Below, piece after piece: positions 9,725 to 18,514 of a stretch of 64,000 nt of DNA (position 1 is its first letter; the number at the start of each line of letters is the position of its first letter). Both the position numbers and the translations under genes were made by a program. The notes below the pieces were generated by a model, which was given only the letters and a program-made list of their open reading frames with translations, did not search any database and was not told where the DNA came from. This stretch comes from Treponema sp. (GTDB lineage: Bacteria; Spirochaetota; Spirochaetia; Treponematales; Treponemataceae). The DNA lies in contig JAKSLY010000005.1 of assembly GCA_024400955.1 (NCBI GenBank), forward strand, positions 1 through 64,000, in the 5' to 3' direction.

Positions 9725-9747
9725 TATAATATTCCTCCGATGGAAAA

Positions 9748-9776
9748 ATCATACAACAGATTGGTCAAAAAAGCAA
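9748..9776 (-). promoter_or_regulatory. promoter of the ABC binding-protein gene
   Basis: Minus strand TTGCTT (9776-9771), 17 bases, TATGAT (9753-9748), then a short leader holding GGAGG before the ATG at 9724. Confidence 0.5.
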
Positions 9777-9785
9777 TTTTTACCC

Positions 9786-9813
9786 TTGAAATATGGAAAA
9801 TCTGATTTATAAT
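9786..9813 (+). promoter_or_regulatory. promoter of the chemoreceptor gene
   Basis: TTGAAA (9786-9791), 16 bases, TATAAT (9808-9813), with GGGAG just before the ATG at 9852. It lies beside the opposing promoter of the binding-protein gene, making a compact divergent control region. Confidence 0.5.
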
Positions 9814-9851
9814 ATTATAAAAGTATAAATTTTTATTCTTTGGGAGAATAT

Positions 9852-11912
9852 ATGGCTAAAGCTAAAAAATCTTCGGTATCGACAATACTGATCACTACAG
9901 TCGTTTTGGGACTCCTTGCGTTCTCAATCGTTCTGTTCTCGCTCATTTCAAGATACCTTGAAAAAGGTCTTGTAAAATACTTTGAAAATGACGTGATGGA
10001 TTATTCCGAACTGATGCTCAAGGAACTTAAGGTTGAAGAAGAAAACCTTGAGACAATAGAAACTTATTTTGCAGAAACCTGCGGAAGCGTTTACACCCAG
10101 TTTGGAGAATTGAACCAGTTTACAATCACAAACATGATCACAGGTGCAAGGTCGGTATTTGAAATCCAGGCCTTTGCAGTCTTTGACGAAAACTTCAGGC
10201 AGATTACTCCGGAAAACGTTGGAAAGTTCTCTCCTACCAACGAAAACGTAAGGAAGGCCATGAGCGGCCAGACTGCCATCACAATCCAGAAGGAAGGCCA
10301 GGACCTTGTAATGGAACGTGCAGTTCCAATCAAGCACGGAAACTCCGTAGTAGGCGTCCTCATCGGAAAGGAAACCCTCACAAGTCAGAAGTTTGTTGAG
10401 CAAGTAAAAGGTTTTTCAAAGTGTGAAGTTACCGTATTTGACAACGACACACGTGCCTACACAACCCTTTCCGGCATGCGCGGAACAAAAATCGCAGACA
10501 TGAACCCTATCCGCCTTTGCGAACAGGGAAAGGATTTCTCCGGTATTGCGACAATCGGCGGCAAGAAGTATGTCGTTTACTACTTCCCGATGAAGGATTC
10601 AAACGGCAAGTACCTTACAACATTCTACCTTGGAAAGGAACTTCATGCCGTAACACTTGTAACCCAGACAATCTTCAAGCCTCTCATTTCAGTTACAATC
10701 GTCATGGTTGTAGCACTCTTTACACTCCTCATTGCAATCATCCTTACAAAGGTTGTCAAGCCGCTTAACCGCCTTGGAACAGCCATGAGGGGACTTGCCT
10801 CTGGAGAAGCAGACCTTACCACACGCCTCCCTGTAAAGGGCAACGACGAATTTGCAGACATTTCAAAGAACGTAAACGTGTTCATCATCATGCTCCAGAA
10901 CATCGTTACGGAACTCAACATGGCACAGGAATCCCTTTCGGAAATCGGCCAGAGCCTTGGATCAAACTCCCAGCAGTCTGCATCTGCAACAGCCGAGATC
11001 ATGGCAAACATTGCCGGTGTCAGAAAGCAGTCTGAAAACCAGGCCCTTGCAGTTAACGAGACAAACACGGTTCTTGCAAACTCTTCTGCAGCCATCGACG
11101 TTCTTGCAGAGCTTGTAGAAGCCGAAACAAACGGCATCAACGAATCTTCTGCAGCCATCGAGGAAATGCTCGGAAACATTTCTTCCGTTACAAACTCTGT
11201 ACACAAGATGGCAGACAGCTTCGTTACATTGGGAACTACAGTTGAAAACGGAAAGGGCAAGCTTGCCAACGTAGACGGAAAGGTCAACGAAATTGCAGAA
11301 CAGTCAAAGATGCTCATCCAGGCCAACACAATCATCAGCCAGATTGCATCGGAAACAAACCTTCTTGCCATGAACGCTGCCATCGAAGCTGCCCATGCAG
11401 GAAAGGCCGGCGAAGGATTCTCTGTTGTTGCAAACGAAATCAGAAAGCTTGCAGAAACTTCAAGCCTCCAGTCAAAGAACATCAATGCAGAGCTTAAGGA
11501 AATCTCAGCTTCCATCAAGGACGTTGTTTCCCTTTCAAAGGAATCACAGACAGCCTTCGGTTCAATCGTTGAACACCTTGATTCTACTGATACCCTCATC
11601 AGGGAAATCAACAGTGCAATGAACGAACAGGAAATTGCATCACGCAGGGTATTCGAATCCCTCAGCGACATGAAGAACCAGTCAATGGAAGTAAATTCAA
11701 AGACACAGGACATGTCACGCGGAATCATGTCAGTTACACAGAACATGAACTCCGTTTCGGAAATCTCTTCTACAATCCTTGGAAGCATGGACGAAATGAC
11801 TGCCGGTACAAAGGAAATCAGTACTGCAACCCAGGGCGTTTCTGACCTTGCCCTCAAGACAAAGGACAACATTGACGCAATGAAGCAGAAACTTGCAAAG
11901 TTCACTGTATAA
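9852..11912 (+). CDS. methyl-accepting chemotaxis protein
   Basis: 686 residues from the ATG at 9852, preceded by GGGAG. A TTG 12 bases earlier is less likely. TM1 is at about residues 8-34, followed by a periplasmic Cache-like sensor domain (about 35-270). TM2 is near 274-299. Then come a HAMP domain (VVKPLNRLGTAMRGLASG) and a long coiled-coil signalling domain whose hairpin tip includes ETNLLAMNAAIEAAHAG and EGFSVVANEIRKLAE. It should signal to CheA/CheW and control the periplasmic flagella. The ligand is unknown. It is a single-gene unit with its own promoter and terminator, and no chemotaxis kinase gene is nearby. Confidence 0.95.
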   Translation: MAKAKKSSVSTILITTVVLGLLAFSIVLFSLISRYLEKGLVKYFENDVMDYSELMLKELKVEEENLETIETYFAETCGSVYTQFGELNQFTITNMITGARSVFEIQAFAVFDENFRQITPENVGKFSPTNENVRKAMSGQTAITIQKEGQDLVMERAVPIKHGNSVVGVLIGKETLTSQKFVEQVKGFSKCEVTVFDNDTRAYTTLSGMRGTKIADMNPIRLCEQGKDFSGIATIGGKKYVVYYFPMKDSNGKYLTTFYLGKELHAVTLVTQTIFKPLISVTIVMVVALFTLLIAIILTKVVKPLNRLGTAMRGLASGEADLTTRLPVKGNDEFADISKNVNVFIIMLQNIVTELNMAQESLSEIGQSLGSNSQQSASATAEIMANIAGVRKQSENQALAVNETNTVLANSSAAIDVLAELVEAETNGINESSAAIEEMLGNISSVTNSVHKMADSFVTLGTTVENGKGKLANVDGKVNEIAEQSKMLIQANTIISQIASETNLLAMNAAIEAAHAGKAGEGFSVVANEIRKLAETSSLQSKNINAELKEISASIKDVVSLSKESQTAFGSIVEHLDSTDTLIREINSAMNEQEIASRRVFESLSDMKNQSMEVNSKTQDMSRGIMSVTQNMNSVSEISSTILGSMDEMTAGTKEISTATQGVSDLALKTKDNIDAMKQKLAKFTV

Positions 11913-11938
11913 TGCAAAACTGAATCAATTGATTCATC

Positions 11939-11969
11939 AGGCTGCCTGAATTGTCAGGCAGCCTTTTTT
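11939..11969 (+). terminator. intrinsic terminator after the chemoreceptor gene
   Basis: 11-bp stem AGGCTGCCTGA / TCAGGCAGCCT with a 4-base loop followed by TTTTT. Confidence 0.92.
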
Positions 11970-12069
11970 ATTGCAGTCTTTTACCATTTTTTGCGGTCTT
12001 TATGATGACATTAAATCCTAAATTCACTATAATAAATTGAAATTTTTATTTCACTTTATAGAGGGCAAT

Positions 12070-13575
12070 ATGGCATACTATTACGAAGAACCATCTCACA
12101 CATTTGCTGAGTATCTTTTGATTCCGGGCTACACATCAGAAGACTGTATTCCGGATAATGTTTCTCTCAAGACACCTGTAGTACGCTACAACAAGAAGGC
12201 AGGAGAACAGCCTGCACTTACCATGAACATTCCTATGGTTTCGGCTGTAATGCAGTCTGTTTCCGATGACCGTCTCGCAATAGCACTTGCAAAGGAAGGC
12301 GGAATTTCATTCATCTTCGGATCACAGACAATTGAAAACCAGGCTGCCATGGTTGCCCGCGTTAAGGCATACAAGGCAGGATTCGTTACATCCGATTCAA
12401 ACATCCGCCCAGACCAGACAATCCCGGAAGTTGTTGAACTCATAAAGGCTACAGGGCACAGCACCATCGCCGTTACAAGCGACGGAACTGCCCACGGAAA
12501 GCTTGAAGGAATCATCACTGAACGCGACTACAGGATTAACCATGTTTCTCCAGATGCAAAGGTAAGCGAATACATGACTCCATTCTCAAAGCTTGTTACA
12601 GGAAAGGATGGAATTTCCCTCTCGGAAGCCAATGAGCTCATCTGGACACACAAGGTAAACCAGCTTCCAATCATCGATGACAAGGGAAACCTTGTTTCAA
12701 TGGTATTCCGCAAGGACTTTGACAATCACCAGGTTTATCCAAACGAAAACCTTGACTCACAGCACAGATACATTGTAGGTGCAGGAATCAATACACGAGA
12801 CTACATGGATCGTGTTCCTGCCCTCCTCGATGCAGGCGTAGATGTTCTCTGCCTTGACTCTTCAGAAGGTTACTCATGCTGGCAGGGAAAGGCACTTCAC
12901 GACATCCACGAAAAGTGGCCTAACGCAAAGGTTGGGGCTGGAAACGTTGTTGACCGCGAAGGATTCATGTACCTTGCAGAACAGGGTGCTGACTTCATCA
13001 AGATCGGTATCGGTGGCGGTTCAATCTGTATCACCCGCGAAACAAAGGGTATCGGACGCGGACAGGCTACAGCAACAATTGAAGTTGCAAAGGCACGTGA
13101 CGAATACTATGCAAAGACAGGCATCTACATCCCTATCTGTTCTGACGGTGGTGTAGTTCATGACTATCACATTACATTGGCCCTTGCCATGGGTGCAGAC
13201 TTCGTAATGCAGGGACGCTACTTTGCACGTTTTGACGAATCACCTACTGCAAAGCTCAACATTAACGGAAGCTATGTTAAGGAATACTGGGGCGAAGGTT
13301 CAAACCGCGCACGCAACTGGCAGCGCTATGACCTTGGCGGAAAGAAGACACTTTCATTCGAAGAAGGCGTTGATTCTTACGTTCCTTACGCAGGACATCT
13401 CCATGACGGTGTTGCCCTTACAACAAGCAAGATCATCCATACAATGTGCAACTGTGGTGCCCTTTCAATTCCAGAACTCCAGGAAAAGGCAAAGATCACC
13501 CTGGTAAGCCAGACAACAATCAGCGAAGGAAGCGCACACGACGTTACAGTCCGCAACACTTCAATCCGCAGCTAG
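12070..13575 (+). CDS. guaB: inosine-5'-monophosphate dehydrogenase
   Basis: 501 residues from the ATG at 12070 with GAGGG just upstream. It oxidises IMP to XMP with NAD+, the first step of GMP synthesis. A TIM barrel is interrupted by a CBS pair (about residues 95-225, with the phrase [14 protein letters not shown]). The catalytic loop is [11 protein letters not shown] with C320 as the nucleophile. The usual PGS is replaced by GGS here. The flap region carries [13 protein letters not shown]. It is followed 65 bases later by purA, so the two enzymes that divide IMP between GMP and AMP are adjacent. Confidence 0.93.
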   Translation: MAYYYEEPSHTFAEYLLIPGYTSEDCIPDNVSLKTPVVRYNKKAGEQPALTMNIPMVSAVMQSVSDDRLAIALAKEGGISFIFGSQTIENQAAMVARVKAYKAGFVTSDSNIRPDQTIPEVVELIKATGHSTIAVTSDGTAHGKLEGIITERDYRINHVSPDAKVSEYMTPFSKLVTGKDGISLSEANELIWTHKVNQLPIIDDKGNLVSMVFRKDFDNHQVYPNENLDSQHRYIVGAGINTRDYMDRVPALLDAGVDVLCLDSSEGYSCWQGKALHDIHEKWPNAKVGAGNVVDREGFMYLAEQGADFIKIGIGGGSICITRETKGIGRGQATATIEVAKARDEYYAKTGIYIPICSDGGVVHDYHITLALAMGADFVMQGRYFARFDESPTAKLNINGSYVKEYWGEGSNRARNWQRYDLGGKKTLSFEEGVDSYVPYAGHLHDGVALTTSKIIHTMCNCGALSIPELQEKAKITLVSQTTISEGSAHDVTVRNTSIRS

Positions 13576-13592
13576 AAATTGCAATTATTTTT

Positions 13593-13629
13593 TGACTGTA
13601 TCTGGCGCTGAATGCATCTCATACAGTCA
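13593..13629. promoter_or_regulatory. 9-bp inverted repeat just upstream of the purA ribosome binding site
   Basis: TGACTGTAT (13593-13601) and ATACAGTCA (13621-13629) are perfect complements around 19 bases, and GGGGGA of the purA ribosome binding site follows directly. It could be an RNA leader hairpin or a protein operator. Neither is shown. Confidence 0.4.
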
Positions 13630-13640
13630 GGGGGAATAAA

Positions 13641-14870
13641 ATGAACGTAGTAATCATCGGTGCCCAGTGGGGAGATGAAGGAAAAGGTAAGATCGTAGAC
13701 TACCTTGCAGAAGATGCAAAGTATGTTGTTCGCTATTCAGGCGGTCCAAATGCCGGTCACACAATCGTTGTTGACGGAAAGCAGTTTGCCCTCCACCAGG
13801 TTCCAAGTGGAATCCTCTACAAGGACAAGACCGTATTCCTCGGAAGCGGAATGGTAATCGATGCAGAAGCTCTCTTCAATGAGCTCCAGATGCTTAAGGA
13901 CAACGGAATCGACTGGGAAGGCCGCGTATTCATTTCCGACCGTGCACAGCTTATTCTTCCAAAATACAGGACAATGGACAAGGAACGCGATGCACAGCGC
14001 AAGCGCCCAATCGGTACAACAGGCCGTGGAATGGGTATTGCATACGCAGAAAAGGCTCACCGCGACGGTGTTCGTCTTGCTGACCTTGACTGGGCAGACA
14101 AAATGGCTGAATTCGACGGAGAAGACCTTGACTACATCAACAAGTACAAGGACCAGCTCCTTTCAATGAGGGTTGACCTTGTTGCAAAGATGCACGAATT
14201 CAGAAAGGACAACATCCTCTTTGAAGGTGCACAGGGTGCAATGCTGGACATCGACTCTGGAACATATCCATACGTATCTTCTGGTACTTCTTGTGCTGCA
14301 GGTGCCTGTACAGGTTCAGGAATCGGTCCACATTCAATTGACCAGATCCTCGGTGTTTTCAAGGCATACCAGACTCGCGTTGGTAACGGTCCAATGCCAA
14401 CTGAATTCAACGAATCAGATGAAAGCGAAAGCGAACTTTGCCGTTATGTACGCGACACAGGCCGTGAATATGGTGTAACAACAGGTCGCGCACGCCGCTG
14501 CGGTTACCTTGACCTTGTTGCCCTCCGCTATGCATGCCGCTTTAACAGCATGGACGGTCTCATCCTTACTCACCTTGACATCTACGATGCAATGGATCAG
14601 ATTGAAGCATGCGTTGCCTACGAAATCGACGGAAAGATTGTTACAGACTTCCCTTCAAACGTAGACATGCTCAACAAGGCAAAGCCTGTTCTTGAAAAGT
14701 TTGACGGATGGAAGACATCCCTCAAGGAAATCAAGAAGTACAGCAAGCTTCCTAAGAACGCACGCAAGTACATTGAATTCATCGAAGCCTTTACAGAAAC
14801 TCCAGTTTCAATCGTCAGCGTTGGCTACGAAAGAAACGAGACTTTCATCCGCAAGAATCCGTGGAAATAA
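13641..14870 (+). CDS. purA: adenylosuccinate synthetase
   Basis: 409 residues, close to the family length (about 425). It joins IMP and aspartate with GTP to make adenylosuccinate, the first step toward AMP. The N-terminal GTP-binding GAQWGDEGKGKIVDYL is intact. So are the IMP-binding GGPNAGHT (about residue 34), IGTTGRGMG (about 122), the GAQGAMLDIDSGTYPYVSS block (about 198-216), and TGRARRCGYLD (about 275). It has a strong GGGGGA ribosome binding site. It is probably in one unit with guaB, ending in the hairpins at 14862-14967. Confidence 0.97.
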   Translation: MNVVIIGAQWGDEGKGKIVDYLAEDAKYVVRYSGGPNAGHTIVVDGKQFALHQVPSGILYKDKTVFLGSGMVIDAEALFNELQMLKDNGIDWEGRVFISDRAQLILPKYRTMDKERDAQRKRPIGTTGRGMGIAYAEKAHRDGVRLADLDWADKMAEFDGEDLDYINKYKDQLLSMRVDLVAKMHEFRKDNILFEGAQGAMLDIDSGTYPYVSSGTSCAAGACTGSGIGPHSIDQILGVFKAYQTRVGNGPMPTEFNESDESESELCRYVRDTGREYGVTTGRARRCGYLDLVALRYACRFNSMDGLILTHLDIYDAMDQIEACVAYEIDGKIVTDFPSNVDMLNKAKPVLEKFDGWKTSLKEIKKYSKLPKNARKYIEFIEAFTETPVSIVSVGYERNETFIRKNPWK

Positions 14871-14890
14871 AAACTTCGTTTTTATTTCCA
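14862..14890. terminator. 13-bp perfect hairpin spanning the purA stop codon
   Basis: TGGAAATAAAAAC (14862-14874) and GTTTTTATTTCCA (14878-14890) pair exactly around a 3-base loop. The last purA codons and its stop lie in the stem. Confidence 0.6.
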
Positions 14891-14891
14891 C

Positions 14892-14929
14892 TTGAGAATT
14901 TTTCGCTCTAATGGGCGGAAAATTCTCAA
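14892..14929. terminator. second 3' hairpin after purA
   Basis: TTGAGAATTTT (14892-14902) pairs with AAAATTCTCAA (14919-14929). The stem extends inward through one G-T pair and three G-C pairs, leaving an 8-base loop. Confidence 0.55.
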
Positions 14930-14941
14930 CGATAACTGCAG

Positions 14942-14967
14942 ACGCCCTGACGAAGGGCGTTTTTTTT
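14942..14967 (+). terminator. intrinsic terminator of the guaB-purA region
   Basis: 7-bp GC-rich stem ACGCCCT / AGGGCGT, 5-base loop, then seven T. Confidence 0.92.
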
Positions 14968-15124
14968 ACACTGCTTCCTTTAGCTGGGACTTTTCCAGAT
15001 TCAGGATAAATTCCCTGAGCCTAGAATACTTTCTCCTTAGCCTTATTTCCCTCAAGAGCAGGACCAGCGCCGTGCAAAAGCATCCGAAAGTTACTGCAAC
15101 TATGCAATTAAAAGCAAACATCAT
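14966..15124 (-). CDS. small single-pass membrane protein, unknown function
   Basis: 52 residues from the ATG at 15124, which has GGAGG six bases upstream. A longer reading from 15250 would run through a hairpin and has no ribosome binding site. Residues 2-24 are one hydrophobic segment, followed by a strongly basic, helical tail (about 25-52, with RLRRKYSRLREF). I do not recognise a family. It lies alone between two terminator-like hairpins. Confidence 0.55.
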   Translation of the reverse strand: MMFAFNCIVAVTFGCFCTALVLLLREIRLRRKYSRLREFILNLEKSQLKEAV

Positions 15125-15218
15125 GGTATTCCTCCAAAAACATGGCAGAATCGAGCCTGAATCAAGCCTGTCACCAGATTCATTGTTCATTCTGCCCCTG
15201 TGATTAAAGGATACAACA

Positions 15219-15258
15219 AACCCTCTATCATTCTTTGACAGAGGGTTCATTTTTTTTT
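15219..15258. terminator. hairpin between luxS and the small membrane gene
   Basis: AACCCTCT (15219-15226) pairs with AGAGGGTT (15240-15247) and is followed on the plus strand by about ten T. On the minus strand, where it would end the murE-luxS operon, the tail is only moderately T-rich (TTTGTTGT). Confidence 0.6.
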
Positions 15259-15284
15259 AGAAAAATAACTATTTTTATCAGAAC

Positions 15285-15764
15285 TTACTGGGGATAAACC
15301 AGGTGGCTTTCATCAATGCTGTAAAGGGTTCCCTCAAGATAGCGCTTTGCAACATACTTTGCCATTGGCAGGCTCTGGTCAAGGTAATTGCCGCATTCTT
15401 CAGCCTTTGCTCCAGGAATTTCCCCTTCAAAGTCACGAACGAATTCAAACATCCTTGTAACGAACGGAACCATCTCACGGCTTATAAGTTCCCCTTCAAC
15501 AAGAAGATAACAGCCGGTTCTGCATCCCATGGGACCAAAGTACACGATTCTTTCTGCCCAATCCTTGTCATTGCGGGCAAAGGTTGCACACAGATGCTCA
15601 ATGGTATGAAGTTCCGCAGTATTAAGGACAGGCTCATCGTTTGGCGAAGTCAGGCGGATGTCAAAGGTCGTGATGGCTGTTCCCCCAAACCTGTCGATGC
15701 GGGAAACATAAAGTCCCTTTTCAAGCTTAATGTGATCGATTGTAAAACTTGCAATTTTTTCCAT
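15285..15764 (-). CDS. luxS: S-ribosylhomocysteine lyase (autoinducer-2 synthesis)
   Basis: 159 residues, full family length. It cleaves S-ribosylhomocysteine to homocysteine and the AI-2 precursor. The metal-binding motif HTIEH (H53, E56, H57), the GPMGCRTGCYL block, and the third ligand C123 in ECGNYLD are all present. The gene starts two bases after the murD stop with AGGAGA inside the end of murD, so it is the last gene of a murE-ddl-murD-luxS operon. Its coupling to peptidoglycan genes rather than to pfs or metK is worth noting. Confidence 0.97.
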   Translation of the reverse strand: MEKIASFTIDHIKLEKGLYVSRIDRFGGTAITTFDIRLTSPNDEPVLNTAELHTIEHLCATFARNDKDWAERIVYFGPMGCRTGCYLLVEGELISREMVPFVTRMFEFVRDFEGEIPGAKAEECGNYLDQSLPMAKYVAKRYLEGTLYSIDESHLVYPQ

Positions 15765-15766
15765 GA

Positions 15767-17365
15767 TTAGAATGTCTCCTTTACCAGCTTCTTGAATTTA
15801 TCTCCACGGTCAAACTCATTGGTGAACATGCCAAAGGAAGTTGCCCCTGGGCTGAACACGACGGGAATGACCTGTTCACTGTCTGGCCGACCGTACACCT
15901 GCCCGGAAGAGGTTGAAATGAAACTCATCTTGAGCATGTTAAGCAGAACCTGAAGTGAATCAAAAGGCCCCTTGAAGCTTACGCCCCGTTCCTTAAGGAG
16001 AGGAACAAGCTTATCGGTTCCAGTTCCTGCAAGAAGGTAGATGTCATAGGGCTTGTACCTTGAGCCGTCTTCCTGCGACAGGCACTTTGCAAGGGGAAGA
16101 AAATCCAGACCCTTGTCCGTTCCGCCGGTAATCAGGACTACCCTGCCGTCAAAGGACTGGCTTGCAGCGGCCGCAGCTTCCGGAACCGTGGCACAACTGT
16201 CATTAAAGAAAGCAACTGTGCGCGATTCATTTTCATCAGTATAGTCATGAAATTTTTCGAGCCTGTGCTGGATTCCCTTCCAGTCGGCAAGAATGTTCAT
16301 TGTAAGTTCAGCATTGACGCCCATAAGGTACATGACAAGTCCAGCATTAAGCACATTGACCTTCATGTGCTGGCCGGGAACTGAAAGCTTACCCATGAGC
16401 TGTTCTTCCTGAATGTTCTTTCTCTGTGCATGGGAACTCATCAATTCCTGCGACAGCCTGACAAATCCCGAAGTTTCAAAACGGCTCTCATTTTTCTGGA
16501 ATACGCCTGAAATTCCTTCCGGAAGCACGTTGCGGCTGTACCTTAAGACCTGCCCCTTTGTCTCTGAAGCAAAAAGGTCGCCCCAGCAGCGGCATCCAGC
16601 CTTTGGATTGGAACAGTCACGAAGGTAATCGTCTTCATCAAAGTCAAGGATGGTAAAGTCATTCTCATCCTGATCTGCATATATCAGCTTCTTGTCTTCC
16701 ACATAGCTGTCCATGTTTCCATACCAGTTCTGGTGATCGGGAACAATCTTTGTAATGATGGCAATCTTTGGCTTAAGAGCCTTTCTTCCGCGCAAGTCTG
16801 CAAGCTGCCAGCTGGAAAGCTCAAGAACCACGGGGGTCATTCCATCCGTTTTGGAAAGAAACGTAAGGGGGCTTACGGTAATGTTCCCCCCAAGGTAGCA
16901 CTTGAACCCTGCCTGGTTAAGTCCATAGGCCAGTGAACTTACGGTGCTTGATTTGCCCTTGCTTCCTGTTACGGCAATAATTGGAGCCTTTGTAAAATGG
17001 AGGAAGATGCTGATGTCGGACTCAATGGCCTTGGCTGCACTCAGGTACTTGTTCCCTTCAATCTTAACGCCGGGATTCTTTATGACGCAGTCTGCTTCGG
17101 AAAAATCCGAAATCCTGTGTTCCCCAAGGACATACATGAGGCGACTCTTGTCCAAGGTCGGGTCATTGTTTATCTTTTCAATTGTAGGCGCCAACTGCTG
17201 GGCTGTCTTCATGTCAGTTACGGTAACAAATGCACCGTGCTGCAGGAAGAACCTTACGCATGCTTCACCACCGCCATTAAGACCAAGTCCCATGACGGTA
17301 ATCTTCTTGTTCTTTATGTCCTCAAGGGAATTGAAGACACATCCTTCAGGATAAATGTGTGGCAT
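15767..17365 (-). CDS. murD: UDP-N-acetylmuramoyl-L-alanine--D-glutamate ligase
   Basis: 532 residues, longer than the usual ~450. It adds D-glutamate to UDP-MurNAc-L-Ala in the cytoplasm. The Rossmann-like start KITVMGLGLNGGGEACV is near residue 21. The ATP loop GSKGKSS (about 135), the ELSSWQL segment (about 182), and IVPDHQNWYG (about 210), which stands in for the standard NISPDHLD, follow. The C-terminal ITGGTDKGLDF marks the third domain. The extra length lies mainly in the central and C-terminal domains. A start at the ATG at 17365 with AGGAA upstream is good. It lies between ddl and luxS. Confidence 0.93.
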   Translation of the reverse strand: MPHIYPEGCVFNSLEDIKNKKITVMGLGLNGGGEACVRFFLQHGAFVTVTDMKTAQQLAPTIEKINNDPTLDKSRLMYVLGEHRISDFSEADCVIKNPGVKIEGNKYLSAAKAIESDISIFLHFTKAPIIAVTGSKGKSSTVSSLAYGLNQAGFKCYLGGNITVSPLTFLSKTDGMTPVVLELSSWQLADLRGRKALKPKIAIITKIVPDHQNWYGNMDSYVEDKKLIYADQDENDFTILDFDEDDYLRDCSNPKAGCRCWGDLFASETKGQVLRYSRNVLPEGISGVFQKNESRFETSGFVRLSQELMSSHAQRKNIQEEQLMGKLSVPGQHMKVNVLNAGLVMYLMGVNAELTMNILADWKGIQHRLEKFHDYTDENESRTVAFFNDSCATVPEAAAAASQSFDGRVVLITGGTDKGLDFLPLAKCLSQEDGSRYKPYDIYLLAGTGTDKLVPLLKERGVSFKGPFDSLQVLLNMLKMSFISTSSGQVYGRPDSEQVIPVVFSPGATSFGMFTNEFDRGDKFKKLVKETF

Positions 17366-17383
17366 AATATATTCCTAAATTCA

Positions 17384-18514
17384 TCAGCGGTCTGTTCTCA
17401 ATGCAGACTTTGACTTGAACTGTTCAACAGCTTCCACAAGGAGAAGGTCGATGAGCTTGGTATAGTCAAGGCCAAAAGCCTCGCACATCTTTGGGAACAT
17501 GCTGATCTTTGTAAATCCAGGCATGGTATTGATCTCGTTAAGGTAAATGTTTCCGTTGTCACGGTCAATGAAGAAATCAACGCGGCTAAGTCCTGTTCCA
17601 TTTACTGCTTCATAAGCCTTCATTGCAAGGCAGCGCATGTATTCAAGCTTTTCTTCATCAAGAAGGGCTGGAATCTTAAGTTCTGCACCATCAGGGTCGT
17701 TGTATTTTGCATCATAGTCATAGAATTCATGCTTTGGAACTATCTCTCCAGGACCGTATGCTGTAACTAAAGTTTCCTTTACGTTGGGATCGGAAGAAAC
17801 TGCATTTCCGGTTACGGAACACTCCACCTCACGGGCATTGATTCCCTTTTCAATAAGAACCTTGTTGTCCCATGCAAAGGCTTCCATGAGGGCAAAGGAA
17901 AGTTCGCGGCGGTTGTTGGCCTTGTTGGCTCCATCACTGGATCCTGCAGCACATGGCTTTACGAAAACAGGATATCCAAGCATTTCTTCCGCCTGATCCA
18001 AGAGGGAATCATAAAGCTTGCTGTCGTTTATCTGGGCACGTGTCAGGCAAATGGATGGAACGACAGGGATTCCTGCAGCAGCCAAAAGTATCTTTGTCGT
18101 ATCCTTGTCCATGCATACGGAAGAAGAAAGGACACCGCATCCGGCATAGGGAACTCCGGCCATTTCAAAAAGCCCCTGAATTGTTCCGTCTTCACCATAG
18201 GTACCGTGAAGAACTGGAAGAACTACATCACATGGAATATATTCACCCCTGCAGGAAAAAGCCTTGTCCTTGCCAAGACCAAAGTTAACGCTTACTGCAC
18301 ATTCTGGATTTTCCGTAACGGAAAGGACAGCATCGGCATTGTTGCGGATATTCTCAAACACACTGCCGTCTTCGAGAAACCATCTGCCCTCCTTTGATAT
18401 TGAAACAAGAGTGACCTTGTGCTGGCTGCCGATATTCCTGATAACTGATGCACATGACATGAGGGAAATCTCGTGTTCCCCTGAACGTCCTCCGTAAATT
18501 ACAACAACATTCAT
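17384..18514 (-). CDS. ddl: D-alanine--D-alanine ligase
   Basis: 376 residues with an ATP-grasp fold. The N-terminus has YGGRSGEHEISLMS, the hallmark Ddl signature. FVKPCAAGSSDGANKA lies near residue 183, and RVDFFIDRDNGNIYLNEINTMPGF near residue 315 holds the metal ligands. It makes D-Ala-D-Ala for peptidoglycan. The start codon overlaps the murE stop as ATGA, so translation is coupled. A separate dlt-like system later in the window would also draw on D-alanine if its substrate is D-Ala. Confidence 0.96.
   Translation of the reverse strand: MNVVVIYGGRSGEHEISLMSCASVIRNIGSQHKVTLVSISKEGRWFLEDGSVFENIRNNADAVLSVTENPECAVSVNFGLGKDKAFSCRGEYIPCDVVLPVLHGTYGEDGTIQGLFEMAGVPYAGCGVLSSSVCMDKDTTKILLAAAGIPVVPSICLTRAQINDSKLYDSLLDQAEEMLGYPVFVKPCAAGSSDGANKANNRRELSFALMEAFAWDNKVLIEKGINAREVECSVTGNAVSSDPNVKETLVTAYGPGEIVPKHEFYDYDAKYNDPDGAELKIPALLDEEKLEYMRCLAMKAYEAVNGTGLSRVDFFIDRDNGNIYLNEINTMPGFTKISMFPKMCEAFGLDYTKLIDLLLVEAVEQFKSKSALRTDR

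Noticed and set aside
10643-11917. 424-residue open frame antisense to the chemoreceptor gene
   Set aside because: It mirrors the repetitive coiled-coil signalling domain. No ribosome binding site, no recognisable protein, and the plus strand is a clear MCP.
15125-15250. N-terminal extension of the small membrane gene to 15250
   Set aside because: It would be translated through a hairpin, and the good GGAGG site belongs to the ATG at 15124.
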